This document shows positions 19,501 through 36,000 of a stretch of 64,000 bases of DNA, in pieces. This DNA comes from Xylocopa sonorina (taxonomy: Eukaryota; Arthropoda; Insecta; Hymenoptera; Apidae). The stretch spans positions 1,364,001 to 1,428,000 of the forward strand of contig NW_027490096.1 of assembly GCF_050948175.1 (NCBI RefSeq), given 5' to 3'. Each line of letters opens with the position of its first letter. Positions within the stretch are counted from its first letter, which is position 1. The notes under the pieces are model-generated. The model made no database searches and had not been told where the DNA came from. It saw nothing but the letters and a program-made list of their open reading frames with translations. The translations under genes were made by a program, and so were the position numbers.

Positions 19501-20689
19501 GTGTCGCACTCACATTCATTTGAAGTGTAGACGAGGAATACATAAAACTTCGCAAATCATGTTATATCTTACCATGAAACATAGAAATGTGATGCGATAT
19601 CGCGTTTTAAGAAGCATTAGAAAGCTATTGCTACGATACGTATACATCTGCAAACGCTATTTCCTAGCGAGGAAGTATCGCATGCACATTCATTTGATGT
19701 GTAGACGAGGAATACATAACACTTCGCAAATCATGTTATATCTTACCATGAAACATAGAAATGAGATGCGATATCGCGTTTTAAGAATCATATGAACTCT
19801 ATTGCTACGATACGTAGACATCTGCAAATGCTATTTCCTTCCAAGGAAGTGTCGCATTTACATTCATTTGAAGTGTAGGCGAGGAATACATAACACTTTG
19901 CAATGAATATTATATCTTATCATGAAACATAGATATGAGATGCAATATATCGTTTAAGGAAGCATTTGAACTTTATTGCTTCGATACGTAGACATCTGCA
20001 AACGCTATTTCCTTGCAAGGAAGTGTCGCATTCACATTCATTTGAAGTGTAGGCGAGGAATACATAACACTTCGCAATGAATATTACATCTTATCATGAA
20101 ACGTAGAAATGAGATGCGATATCGCGTTTTAAGAAGTTTTAGAACTCTATTCCTACGATACCTAGACATCTGCAGACGCTATTTCCTAGCAAGGAAGTGT
20201 CGCATTTACATTCATTTGAAGTGTAGACGAGGAATACATGACACTTCGCAAATCATATTATATCTTACCATGAAACATAGAAATGAGATGCGATATCGCG
20301 TTTTAAGAATCATAAGAACTCTATTGCTACGATACGTAGACATCAGCAAACGCTATTTCCTTGCAAGGAAGTGTCGCATTTACATTCATTTGAAGTGTAG
20401 ACGAGGAATACATAACACTTCGCAAATCATATTATATCTTACCATGAAACATAGAAATGAGATGCGATATCGCGTTCTAAGAAGCATTAGAAATCTATTG
20501 CTACGATACGTAGACATCTGCAGACGCTATTTCCTTGCAAGGAAGTGTCGCATTTACATTCATTTGAAGTGTAGACGAGGAATACATGATACTTCGCAAA
20601 TCATATTATATCTTACCATGAAACATAGGGATGAGATGCGATATCGCGTTTTAAGAAGCATTAGAAAGCTATTGCTACGATACGTAGAC

Positions 20690-23600
20690 ATCTGCAAACG
20701 CTATTTCCTAGCAAGGAAGTGTCGCATTTACATCCATTTGAATCGTAGACGAGGAATTCATAACACTTCGCAATGAATATTATATCTTATCATGAAACAT
20801 AGATATGAGATGCAATATCTCGTTTAAGGAAGCATTTGAACTCTATTGCTTCGATACGTAGACATCTGCAAACGCTATTTCCTTGCAAGGAAGTATCGCA
20901 TTTACATTCATTTGAAGTGTAGGCGAGGAATACATAACACTTCGCAAATCATGTTATATCTTACCATGAAACATAGAATTGAGATGCTATATCGCGTTTT
21001 AAGAAGCATTAGAACACTATTGCTACGATACCTAGACATCTGCACACGCTATTCCCTAGCAAGGAAGTGTCGCATTTACATTCATTTGAAGTGTAGACGG
21101 GGAATACATAACACTTCGCAAATCATGTTATATCTTACCATGAAACATAGAATTGAGATGCGATATCCTGTTTTTAGAAACATTTGAACTCTATTGCATC
21201 GATACGTAGACATCTGCAAACGCTATTTCCTAGCAAGGAAGTGTCGCATTTACATCCATTTGAATCGTAGACGAGAAATGCATAACACTTCGCAATGAAT
21301 ATTATATCTTATCATGAAACATAGATATGAGATGCAATATCTCGTTTAAGGAAGCATTTGAACTCTATTGCTTCGATACGTAGACATCTGCAAACGCTAT
21401 TTCCTTGCAAGGAAGTGTCGCATTTACATTCATTTGAAGTGTAGACGAGGAATACATGATACTTCGCAAATCATATTATATCTTACCATGAAACATAGAG
21501 ATGAGATGCGATATCGCGTTTTAAGAAGCATTAGAAAGCTATTGCTACGATACGTAGACATCTGCAAACGCTATTTCCTAGCAAGGAAGTGTCGCATTTG
21601 CATTCGTTTGTAGTGTAGACGAGGAATACATGATACTTCGCAAATCATATTAAATCTTACCTTGAAACATAGAAATGAGATGCGATATCGCGTTTTAAGA
21701 AGGATTAGTAATCTATTGCTACGATACGTAGACATCTGCAAACGCCATTTCCTAGCGAGGAAGTGTCGCACTCACATTCATTTGAAGTGTAGACGAGGAA
21801 TACATAAAACATCGCAAATCATGTTATATCTTACCATGAAACATAGAAATGTGATGCGATATCGCGATTCAAGAATCATATGAACTCTATTGCTACTATA
21901 CGTGGACATCTGCAATAGCTATTTCCTTGCAAGGAAGTGTCGCATTTACATTTATTTGAAGTGTAAACGAGGAATACATAACACTTCGCAAATCATATTA
22001 TATCTTACCATGAAACATAGAAATGAGATGCGATATCGCGTTTTAAGAAGCATTAGAAAGCTATTGCTACGATACCTAGACATCTGCAGACGCTATTTCC
22101 TAGCAAGAAAGTGTCGCATTTACATTCGTTTGAAGTGTAGACGAGGAATACATGATACTTCGCAATACATATTATATCTTACCATGAAACATAGAAATGA
22201 GATGCGATATCGCGTTTTAAGAAGCATCAGAACACTATTGCTACGATAGGTAGACATTTGCAAACGCTATTTCCTAGCAAAGAAGTGTCGCATTTACATT
22301 CATTTGAATCGTAGACGAGGAATGCATAACACTTCGTAATGAATATTATATCTTACCATGAAACATAGAAATGAGATGCGATATCGCGTTTTAAGAAGTT
22401 TTAGAACTCTATTCCTACGATACCTAGACATCTGCAGACGCTATTTCCTAGCAAGGAAGTGTCGCATTTACATTCATTTGAGGTGTAGACGAGGAATACA
22501 TGACACTTCGCAAATCATATTATATCTTACCATGAAACATAGAAATGAGATGCGATATCGCGTTTTAAGAATCATTAGAACACTATTGCTACGATACCTA
22601 GACATATGCAGACGCTATTTCCTTGCAAGGAAGTGTCGCATTTACATTCATTTGAAGTGTAGACGAGGAATACATGATACTTCGCAAATCATATTATATT
22701 TTACCATGAAACATAGAAATGACATGCGATATCGCGTTTTAAGAAGCATTAGAACACTATTGCTACGATACGTAGACATCTGCAAACGCTATTTCCTAGC
22801 GAGGAAGTATCGCATTCACATTCATTTGAAGTGTAGACGAGTATAACATGACACTTCGCAAATCATGTTATATCTTACCATGAAACATAGAAATGAGATG
22901 CAATATCGCGTTTTAAGAATCATATGAACTCTATTGCTACGATACGTAGACATCTGCAGACGCTATTTCCTAGCAAGGAAGTGTCGCATTTACATCCATT
23001 TGAATCGTAGGCGAGGAATTCATAACACTTCGCAATGAATATTATATCTTATCATGAAACATAGATATGAGATGCAATATCTCGTTTAAGAAAGCATTTG
23101 AACTCTATTGCTTCGATACGTAGACATCTGCAAACGCTATTTCCTTGCAAGGAAGTATCGCATTTACATTCATTTGAAGTGTAGGCGAGGAATACATAAC
23201 ACTTCGCAAATCATGTTATATCTTACCATGAAACATAGAATTGAGATGCTATATCGCGTTTTAAGAAGCATTAGAACACTATTGCTACGATACCTAGACA
23301 TCTGCACACGCTATTCCCTAGCAAGGAAGTGTCGCATTTACATTCATTTGAAGTGTAGACGGGGAATACATAACACTTCGCAAATCATGTTATATCTTAC
23401 CATGAAACATAGAATTGAGATGCGATATCCTGTTTTTAGAAACATTTGAACTCTATTGCATCGATACGTAGACATCTGCAAACGCTATTTCCTAGCAAGG
23501 AAGTGTCGCATTTACATCCATTTGAATCGTAGACGAGGAATGCATAACACTTCGCAATGAATATTATATCTTATCATGAAACATAGATATGAGATGCAAT

Positions 23601-24417
23601 ATCTCGTTTAAGGAAGCATTTGAACTCTATTGCTTCGATACGTAGACATCTGCAAACGCTATTTCCTTGCAAGGAAGTGTCGCATTTACATTCATTTGAA
23701 GTGTAGACGAGGAATACATGATACTTCGCAAATCATATTATATCTTACCATGAAACATAGAGATGAGATGCGATATCGCGTTTTAAGAAGCATTAGAAAG
23801 CTATTGCTACGATACGTAGACATCTGCAAACGCTATTTCCTAGCAAGGAAGTGTCGCATTTGCATTCGTTTGTAGTGTAGACGAGGAATACATGATACTT
23901 CGCAAATCATATTAAATCTTACCTTGAAACATAGAAATGAGATGCGATATCGCGTTTTAAGAAGGATTAGAAATCTATTGCTACGATACGTAGACATCTG
24001 CAAACGCCATTTCCTAGCGAGGAAGTGTCGCACTCACATTCATTTGAAGTGTAGACGAGGAATACATAAAACACCGCAAATCATGTTATATCTTACCATG
24101 AAACATAGAAATGTGATGCGATATCGCGTTTTAAGAATCATATGAACTCTACTGCTACTATACGTGGACATCTGCAATAGCTATTTCCTTGCAAGGAAGT
24201 GTCGCATTTACATTTATTTGAAGTGTAAACGAGGAATACATAACACTTCGCAAATCATATTATATCTTACCATGAAACATAGAAATGAGATGCGATATCG
24301 CGTTTTAAGAAGCATTAGAAAGCTATTGCTACGATACCTAGACATCTGCAGACGCTATTTCCTAGCAAGAAAGTGTCGCATTTACATTCGTTTGAAGTGT
24401 AGACGAGGAATACATGA
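20690..24417. repeat. Higher-order repeat with 2262-bp (13-monomer) period
   Basis: The stretch 20690-22155 recurs at 22952-24417 at an offset of exactly 2262 bp = 13 x 174, with only scattered differences. A marker monomer (TGCATTCGTTTGTAGTGTAGACG) occurs at about 13768, 17944, 19336, 21598 and 23860, giving spacings of 24, 8, 13 and 13 monomers. A more distant relative of 21.37-22.75 kb lies 3654 bp (21 monomers) upstream, starting near 17.71 kb. Confidence 0.85.
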
Positions 24418-27084
24418 TACTTCGCAAATCATACTAAATCTTACCTTGAAACATAGAAATGAGATGCGATATCGCGTTTTAAGAAGGATTAGAAATCTAT
24501 TGCTACGATACGTAGACATCTGCAAACGCCATTTCCTAGCGAGGAAGTGTCGCACTCACATTCATTTGAAGTGTAGACGAGGAATACATAAAACTTCGCA
24601 AATCATGTTATATCTTACCATGAAACATAGAAATGTGATGCGATATCGCGTTTTAAGAATCATATGAACCCTATTGCTACGATACGTGGACATCTGCAAT
24701 AGCTATTTCCTTGCAAGGAAGTGTCGCATTTACATTCATTTGAAGTGTAGACGAGGAATACATAACACTTCGCAAATCATATTATATCTTACCATGAAAC
24801 ATAGAAATGAGATGCGATATCGCGTTTTAAGAATCATTAGAACACTATTCCTACGATACCTACACATATGCAGACGCTATTTCCTAGCAAGGAAGTGTCG
24901 CATTTACATTCATTTGAAGTGTAGACGAGGAATACATGACACTTCGCAAATCATATTATATCTTACCATGAAACATAGAAATGAGATGCGATATCGCGTT
25001 TTAAGAAGCATTAGAAATCTATTGCTACGATACGTAGACATCTGCAGACGCTATTTCCTTGCAAGGAAGTGTCGCATTTACATTCATTTGAAGTGTAGAC
25101 GAGGAATACATAACACTTCGCAAATCATATTATATCTTACCATGAAACATAGAAATAAGATGCGATATCGCGTTTTAAGGATAATATGAACTCTATTGCT
25201 ACGATACGTAGACATCTGCAATCGCTATTTCCTTGCAAAGAAGTGTCGCATTTACATTCATTTGAAGTGTAGACGAGGAATACATAACACTCCGCAAATC
25301 ATATTATATCTTACCATGAAACATAGAAATGGGATGCGATATCGCGTTTTAAGAAGCACTAGATCTCTATTGCTACGATATGTAGACATCTGCAACCGCT
25401 ATTTCCTTGCAAGGAAATGTCACATTTACATTCATTTGAAGTGTAGACGAGGAATACATAACACTTCGCATATCATATTATACCTTACCATGAAACGTAG
25501 AAATGAGATGCGATATCGCCTTTTAAGAATCATAAGAACTCTATCGCTACGATACGTAGACATCTGCAAACGCTATTTCAATGCAAGGAAGTGTCGCATT
25601 TACATTCATTTGAATCGTAGACGAGGAATACATAACATTTCGCAAATCATGTTATATCTTACCATGAAACATAGAAATGAGATGCGATATCGCGCTTTAA
25701 GAATCATAAGAACTCTATTGCTACGATACGTAGACATCTGCAAACGCTATTTCATTGCAATGAAGTGTCGCATTTACATTCATTTGAAGTGTAGTCGAGG
25801 AATACATAACACTCCGCAAATCATATTATATCTTACCATGAAACATAGTAATGAGATGCGATATCGAGTTTTAAGAATCATAAGAACTCTATTGCAACGA
25901 TACGTAGACAATTGCAAACGCTATTTCCTAGCGAGGAAGTGTCGCATTCACATTCATTTGTAGTGTAGACGAGGAATACATAACACTCCGCAAATCATAT
26001 TATATCTTACCACGAAACATAGAAATGTGATGCGATATCGCCTTTTAAGAATCATAAGAACTCTATTGCTACGATACGTAGACATCTGCAAACGCTATTT
26101 CCTTGCAAAGAAGTGTCGCGTTTACATTCATTTGAAGTGTAGACGAGGAATACATAACACTCCGCAAATCATATTATATCTTACCATTAAACATAGAAAT
26201 GAAATGTGATATCGCGTTTTAAAAAGCATTAGAACTCTATTGCTACGATACGTAGACATCTGCAAACGCTATTTCCTTGCAAGGAAGTGACGCATTTACA
26301 TTCATTTGAATCGTAGACGAGGAATGCATAACACTTCGCAAATCATATTATACCTTACCATGAAACATAGAAATGAGATGCGATATCGCGTTTTAAGAAT
26401 CATAAAAACTCTATTGCTACGATATGTAGACATCTGCAAACGCTATTTCCTTGCAAGGAAGTGTCGCATTTACATTCATTTGAATCGTAGACGAGGAATA
26501 CATAACATTTCGCAAATCATGTTATATCATACCATGAAACATAGAAATGAGATGCGATATCGCGCTTTAAGAATCATAAGAACTCTATTGCTACGATACG
26601 TAGACATCTGCAAACGCTATTTCATTGCAAGGAAGTGTCGCATTTACATTCATTTGAAGTGTAGTCGAGGAATACATAACACTCCGCAAATCATATTATA
26701 TCTTACCATGAAACATAGAAATGTGATGCGATATCGCGTTTTAAGAATCATAAGAACTCTATTGCTACGATACGTAGACATCTGCAAACGCTATTTCCTT
26801 GCAAGGAAGTGTCGCATTTACATTCATTTGAAGTGTAGACGAGGAATAAATAACACTTCGCAAATCATATTATATCTTACCATGAAACATAGAAATGAGA
26901 TGCGATATCGCGCTTTAAGAATCATAAGAACTCTATTGCTACGATACGTAGACATCTGCAAACGCTATTTCATTGCAAGGAAGTGTCGCATTTACATTCA
27001 TTTGAAGTGTAGTCGAGGAATACATAACACTCCGCAATTCATATTATACCTTACCATGAAACATAGTAATGAGATGCGATATCG

Positions 27085-30000
27085 AGCTTTAAGAATCATA
27101 AGAACTCTATTGCTACGATACGTAGACACCTGCAAACGCTATTTCCTTGCAAGGAAGTGTCGCATTTACATTCATTTGAATCGTAGACGAGGAATGCATA
27201 ACACTTCGTAATGAATATTATATCTTACCATGAAACATAGAAATGAGATGCGATATCGCGTTTTAAGAAGTTTTAGAACTCTATTCCTACGATACCTAGA
27301 CATCTGCAGACGCTATTTCCTAGCAAGGAAGTGTCGCATTTACATTCATTTGAAGTGTAGACGAGGAATACATGACACTTCGCAAATCATATTATATCTT
27401 ACCATGAAACATAGAAATGAGATGCGATATCGCGTTTTAAGAAGCATTAGAAATCTATTGCTACAATACGTAGACATCTGCAGACGCTATTTCCTAGCAA
27501 GGAAGTGTCGCATTTACATTCATTTGAAGTGTAGACGAGGAATACATGACACTTCGCAAATCATATTATATCTTACCATGAAACATAGAAATGAGATGCG
27601 ATATCGCGTTTTAAGAAGCATTAGAAATCTATTGCTACGATACGCAGACATCTGCAGACGCTATTTCCTTGCAAGGAAGTGTCGCATTTACATTCATTTG
27701 AAGTGTAGACGAGGAATACATAACACTTCGCAAATCATGTTATATCTTACCATGAAACATAGAATTGAGATGCGATATCGCGTTTTAAGAAGCATTAGAA
27801 CACTATTGCTACGATACCTAGACATCTGCACACGCTATTCCCTAGCAAGGAAGTGTCGCAATCACATTCATTTGAAGTGTAGACGAGGAATACATAACAC
27901 TTCGCAAATCATATTATATCTTACCATGAAACATAGAAATAAGATGCGATATCGCGTTTTAAGGATAATATGAACTCTATTGCTACGATACGTAGACATC
28001 TGCAATCGCTATTTCCTTGCAAAGAAGTGTCGCATTTACATTCATTTGAAGTGTAGACGAGGAATACATAACACTCCGCAAATCATATTATATCTTACCA
28101 TGAAACATAGAAATGGGATGCGATATCGCGTTTTAAGAAGCACTAGATCTCTATTGCTACGATATGTAGACATCTGCAACCGCTATTTCCTTGCAAGGAA
28201 ATGTCACATTTACATTCATTTGAAGTGTAGACGAGGAATACATAACACTTCGCATATCATATTATACCTTACCATGAAACGTAGAAATGAGATGCGATAT
28301 CGCCTTTTAAGAATCATAAGAACTCTATCGCTACGATACGTAGACATCTGCAAACGCTATTTCAATGCAAGGAAGTGTCGCATTTACATTCATTTGAATC
28401 GTAGACGAGGAATGCATAACACTTCGCAATGAATATTATATGTTATCATGAAACATAGATATGAGATGCAATATCTCGTTTTAAGAAGCATTTGAAATCT
28501 ATTGCTTCGATACGTAGACATCTGCAAACGCTATTGCCTTGCAAGGAAGTGTCGCATTCAAATTCATTTGAAGTGTAGACGAGGAATACAAAACACTTCG
28601 CAAATCATATTATATCTTACCATGGAACATAGAAATGAGATGCGATATCGCGTTTTAAGAAGCATTAGAAAGCTATTGCTACGATACCTAGACATCTGCA
28701 GACGCTATTTCCTAGCAAGAAAGTGTCGCATTTACATTCGTTTGAAGTGTAGACGAGGAATACATGATACTTCGCAATACATATTATATCTTACCATGAA
28801 ACATAGAAATGAGATGCGATATCGCGTTTTAAGAAGCATTAGAACACTATTGCTACGATAGGTAGACATTTGCAAACGCTATTTCCTAGCAAAGAAGTGT
28901 CGCATTTACATTCATTTGAATCGTAGACGAGGAATGCATAACACTTCGTAATGAATATTATATCTTACCATGAAACATAGTAATGAGATGCGATATCGAG
29001 TTTTAAGAATCATAAGAACTCTATTGCTACGATACGTAGACATCTGCAAACGCTATTTCCTTGCAAGGAAGTGTCGCATTTACATTCATTTGAAGTGTAG
29101 ACGAGGAATACAAAACACTTCGCAAATCATATTATATCTTACCATGGAACATAGAAATGAGATGCGATATCGCGTTTTAAGAAGCATTAGAACTCTATTG
29201 CTACGATACGTAGACATCTGCAAACGCTATTTCCTTGCAAGGAAGTGACGCATTTACATTCATTTGAAGTGTAGTCGAGGAATACATAACACTCCGCAAA
29301 TCATATTATATCTTACCATGAAACATAGAAATGTGATGCGATATCGCGTTTTAAGAATCATATGAACTCTATTGCTACGATACGTAGACATCTGCAAACG
29401 CTATTTCCTTGCAAGGAAGTGTCGCATTTACATTCATTTGAAGTGTAGACGAGGAATAAATAACACTTCGCAAATCATATTATATCTTACCATGAAACAT
29501 AGAAATGAGATGCGATATCGCGCTTTAAGAATCATAAGAACTCTATTGCTACGATACGTAGACACCTGCAAACGCTATTTCCTTGCAAGGAAGTGTCGCA
29601 TTTACATTCATTTGAATCGTAGACGAGGAATGCATAACACTTCGTAATGAATATTATATCTTACCATGAAACATAGAAATGAGATGCGATATCGCGTTTT
29701 AAGAAGTTTTAGAACTCTATTCCTACGATACCTAGACATCTGCAGACGCTATTTCCTAGCAAGGAAGTGTCGCATTTACATTCATTTGAAGTGTAGACGA
29801 GGAATACATGACACTTCGCAAATCATATTATATCTTACCATGAAACATAGAAATGAGATGCGATATCGCGTTTTAAGAAGCATTAGAAATCTATTGCTAC
29901 AATACGTAGACATCTGCAGACGCTATTTCCTAGCAAGGAAGTGTCGCATTTACATTCATTTGAAGTGTAGACGAGGAATACATGACACTTCGCAAATCAT

Positions 30001-33000
30001 ATTATATCTTACCATGAAACATAGAAATGAGATGCGATATCGCGTTTTAAGAAGCATTAGAAATCTATTGCTACGATACGTAGACATCTGCAGACGCTAT
30101 TTCCTTGCAAGGAAGTGTCGCATTTACATTCATTTGAAGTGTAGACGAGGAATACATAACACTTCGCAAATCATGTTATATCTTACCATGAAACATAGAA
30201 TTGAGATGCGATATCGCGTTTTAAGAAGCATTAGAACACTATTGCTACGATACCTAGACATCTGCACACGCTATTCCCTAGCAAGGAAGTGTCGCAATCA
30301 CATTCATTTGAAGTGTAGACGAGGAATACATAACACTTCGCAAATCATATTGTATCTTACCATGAAACATAGAAATAAGATGCGATATCGCGTTTTAAGG
30401 ATAATATGAACTCTATTGCTACGATACGTAGACATCTGCAATCGCTATTTCCTTGCAAAGAAGTGTCGCATTTACATTCATTTGAAGTGTAGACGAGGAA
30501 TACATAACACTCCGCAAATCATATTATATCTTACCATGAAACATAGAAATGGGATGCGATATCGCGTTTTAAGAAGCACTAGATCTCTATTGCTACGATA
30601 TGTAGACATCTGCAACCGCTATTTCCTTGCAAGGAAATGTCACATTTACATTCATTTGAAGTGTAGACGAGGAATACATAACACTTCGCATATCATATTA
30701 TACCTTACCATGAAACGTAGAAATGAGATGCGATATCGCCTTTTAAGAATCATAAGAACTCTATCGCTACGATACGTAGACATCTGCAAACGCTATTTCA
30801 ATGCAAGGAAGTGTCGCATTTACATTCATTTGAATCGTAGACGAGGAATGCATAACACTTCGCAATGAATATTATATGTTATCATGAAACATAGATATGA
30901 GATGCAATATCTCGTTTTAAGAAGCATTTGAAATCTATTGCTTCGATACGTAGACATCTGCAAACGCTATTGCCTTGCAAGGAAGTGTCGCATTTAAATT
31001 CATTTGAAGTGTAGACGAGGAATACAAAACACTTCGCAAATCATATTATATCTTACCATGGAACATAGAAATGAGATGCGATATCGCGTTTTAAGAAGCA
31101 TTAGAAAGCTATTGCTACGATACCTAGACATCTGCAGACGCTATTTCCTAGCAAGAAAGTGTCGCATTTACATTCGTTTGAAGTGTAGACGAGGAATACA
31201 TGATACTTCGCAATACATATTATATCTTACCATGAAACATAGAAATGAGATGCGATATCGCGTTTTAAGAAGCATTAGAACACTATTGCTACGATAGGTA
31301 GACATTTGCAAACGCTATTTCCTAGCAAAGAAGTGTCGCATTTACATTCATTTGAATCGTAGACGAGGAATGCATAACACTTCGTAATGAATATTATATC
31401 TTACCATGAAACATAGTAATGAGATGCGATATCGAGTTTTAAGAATCATAAGAACTCTATTGCTACGATACGTAGACATCTGCAAACGCTATTTCCTTGC
31501 AAGGAAGTGTCGCATTTACATTCATTTGAAGTGTAGACGAGGAATACAAAACACTTCGCAAATCATATTATATCTTACCATGGAACATAGAAATGAGATG
31601 CGATATCGCGTTTTAAGAAGCATTAGAACTCTATTGCTACGATACGTAGACATCTGCAAACGCTATTTCCTTGCAAGGAAGTGACGCATTTACATTCATT
31701 TGAAGTGTAGTCGAGGAATACATAACACTCCGCAAATCATATTATATCTTACCATGAAACATAGAAATGTGATGCGATATCGCGTTTTAAGAATCATATG
31801 AACTCTATTGCTACGATACGTAGACATCTGCAAACGCTATTTCCTTGCAAGGAAGTGTCGCATTTACATTCATTTGAAGTGTAGACGAGGAATAAATAAC
31901 ACTTCGCAAATCATATTATATCTTACCATGAAACATAGAAATGAGATGCGATATCGCGCTTTAAGAATCATAAGAACTCTATTGCTACGATACGTAGACA
32001 TCTGCAAACGCTATTTCATTGCAGGGAAGTGTCGCATTTACATTCATTTGAAGTGTAGTCGAGGAATACATAACACTCCGCAATTCATATTATACCTTAC
32101 CATGAAACATAGAAATGAGATGCGATATCGCGTTTTAAGAAGCATTAGAAAGCTATTGCTACGATACCTAGACATCTGCAGACGCTATTTCCTAGCAAGA
32201 AAGTGTCGCATTTACGTTCGTTTGAAGTGTAGACGAGAAATACATGATACTTCGCAATACATATTATATCTTACCATGAAACATAGAAATGAGATGCGAT
32301 ATCGCGTTTTAAGAAGCATTAGAACACTATTGCTACGATAGGTAGACATTTGCAAACGCTATTTCCTAGCAAAGAAGTGTCGCATTTACATTCATTTGAA
32401 TCGTAGACGAGGAATGCATAACACTTCGTAATGAATATTATATCTTACCATGAAACATAGAAATGAGATGCGATATCGCGCTTTAAGAATCATAAGAACT
32501 CCATTGCTACGATACGTAGACATCTGCAAACGCTATTTCCTTGCAAGGAAGTGTCGCATTTACATTCATTTGAAGTGTAGTCGAGGAATACATAACACTT
32601 CGCAAATCATGTTATATCTTACCATGAAACATAGAATTGAGATGCGATATCGCGTTTTAAGAAGCATTAGAACACTATTGCTACGATACCTAGACATCTG
32701 CACACGCTATTCCCTAGCAAGGAAGTGTCGCATTCACATTCATTTGAAGTGTAGACGAGGAATACATAACACTTCGCAAATCATATTATATCTTATCATG
32801 AAACATAGAAATAAGATGCGATATCGCGTTTTAAGGATAATATGAACTCTATTGCTACGATACGTAGACATCTGCAATCGCTATTTCCTTGCAAAGAAGT
32901 GTCGCATTTACATTCATTTGAAGTGTAGACGAGGAATACATAACACTCCGCAAATCATATTATATCTTACCATGAAACATAGAAATGGGATGCGATATCG

Positions 33001-36000
33001 CGTTTTAAGAAGCACTAGATCTCTATTGCTACGATATGTAGACATCTGCAACCGCTATTTCCTTGCAAGGAAATGTCACATTTACATTCATTTGAAGTGT
33101 AGACGAGGAATACATAACACTTCGCATATCATATTATACCTTACCATGAAACGTAGAAATGAGATGCGATATCGCCTTTTAAGAATCATAAGAACTCTAT
33201 CGCTACGATACGTAGACATCTGCAAACGCTATTTCAATGCAAGGAAGTGTCGCATTTACATTCATTTGAATCGTAGACGAGGAATGCATAACACTTCGCA
33301 ATGAATATTATATGTTATCATGAAACATAGATATGAGATGCAATATCTCGTTTTAAGAAGCATTTGAAATCTATTGCTTCGATACGTAGACATCTGCAAA
33401 CGCTATTGCCTTGCAAGGAAGTGTCGCATTTAAATTCATTTGAAGTGTAGACGAGGAATACAAAACACTTCGCAAATCATATTATATCTTACCATGGAAC
33501 ATAGAAATGAGATGCGATATCGCGTTTTAAGAAGCATTAGAAAGCTATTGCTACGATACCTAGACATCTGCAGACGCTATTTCCTAGCAAGAAAGTGTCG
33601 CATTTACATTCGTTTGAAGTGTAGACGAGGAATACATGATACTTCGCAATACATATTATATCTTACCATGAAACATAGAAATGAGATGCGATATCGCGTT
33701 TTAAGAAGCATTAGAACACTATTGCTACGATAGGTAGACATTTGCAAACGCTATTTCCTAGCAAAGAAGTGTCGCATTTACATTCATTTGAATCGTAGAC
33801 GAGGAATGCATAACACTTCGTAATGAATATTATATCTTACCATGAAACATAGTAATGAGATGCGATATCGAGTTTTAAGAATCATAAGAACTCTATTGCT
33901 ACGATACGTAGACATCTGCAAACGCTATTTCCTTGCAAGGAAGTGTCGCATTTACATTCATTTGAAGTGTAGACGAGGAATACAAAACACTTCGCAAATC
34001 ATATTATATCTTACCATGGAACATAGAAATGAGATGCGATATCGCGTTTTAAGAAGCATTAGAACTCTATTGCTACGATACGTAGACATCTGCAAACGCT
34101 ATTTCCTTGCAAGGAAGTGACGCATTTACATTCATTTGAAGTGTAGTCGAGGAATACATAACACTCCGCAAATCATATTATATCTTACCATGAAACATAG
34201 AAATGTGATGCGATATCGCGTTTTAAGAATCATATGAACTCTATTGCTACGATACGTAGACATCTGCAAACGCTATTTCCTTGCAAGGAAGTGTCGCATT
34301 TACATTCATTTGAAGTGTAGACGAGGAATAAATAACACTTCGCAAATCATATTATATCTTACCATGAAACATAGAAATGAGATGCGATATCGCGCTTTAA
34401 GAATCATAAGAACTCTATTGCTACGATACGTAGACATCTGCAAACGCTATTTCATTGCAGGGAAGTGTCGCATTTACATTCATTTGAAGTGTAGTCGAGG
34501 AATACATAACACTCCGCAATTCATATTATACCTTACCATGAAACATAGAAATGAGATGCGATATCGCGTTTTAAGAAGCATTAGAAAGCTATTGCTACGA
34601 TACCTAGACATCTGCAGACGCTATTTCCTAGCAAGAAAGTGTCGCATTTACGTTCGTTTGAAGTGTAGACGAGAAATACATGATACTTCGCAATACATAT
34701 TATATCTTACCATGAAACATAGAAATGAGATGCGATATCGCGTTTTAAGAAGCATTAGAACACTATTGCTACGATAGGTAGACATTTGCAAACGCTATTT
34801 CCTAGCAAAGAAGTGTCGCATTTACATTCATTTGAATCGTAGACGAGGAATGCATAACACTTCGTAATGAATATTATATCTTACCATGAAACATAGAAAT
34901 GAGATGCGATATCGCGCTTTAAGAATCATAAGAACTCCATTGCTACGATACGTAGACATCTGCAAACGCTATTTCCTTGCAAGGAAGTGTCGCATTTACA
35001 TTCATTTGAAGTGTAGTCGAGGAATACATAACACTTCGCAAATCATGTTATATCTTACCATGAAACATAGAATTGAGATGCGATATCGCGTTTTAAGAAG
35101 CATTAGAACACTATTGCTACGATACCTAGACATCTGCACACGCTATTCCCTAGCAAGGAAGTGTCGCATTCACATTCATTTGAAGTGTAGACGAGGAATA
35201 CATAACACTTCGCAAATCATATTATATCTTATCATGAAACATAGAAATAAGATGCGATATCGCGTTTTAAGGATAATATGAACTCTATTGCTACGATACG
35301 TAGACATCTGCAATCGCTATTTCCTTGCAAAGAAGTGTCGCATTTACATTCATTTGAAGTGTAGACGAGGAATACATAACACTCCGCAAATCATATTATA
35401 TCTTACCATGAAACATAGAAATGGGATGCGATATCGCGTTTTAAGAAGCACTAGATCTCTATTGCTACGATATGTAGACATCTGCAACCGCTATTTCCTT
35501 GCAAGGAAATGTCACATTTACATTGATTTGAAGTGTAGACGAGGAATACATAACACTTCGCATATCATATTATACCTTACCATGAAACGTAGAAATGAGA
35601 TGCGATATCGCCTTTTAAGAATCATAAGAACTCTATCGCTACGATACGTAGACATCTGCAAACGCTATTTCAATGCAAGGAAGTGTCGCATTTACATTCA
35701 TTTGAATCGTAGACGAGGAATGCATAACACTTCGCAATGAATATTATATGTTATCATGAAACATAGATATGAGATGCAATATCTCGTTTTAAGAAGCATT
35801 TGAAATCTATTGCTTCGATACGTAGACATCTGCAAACGCTATTGCCTTGCAAGGAAGTGTCGCATTTAAATTCATTTGAAGTGTAGACGAGGAATACAAA
35901 ACACTTCGCAAATCATATTATATCTTACCATGGAACATAGAAATGAGATGCGATATCGCGTTTTAAGAAGCATTAGAAAGCTATTGCTACGATACCTAGA

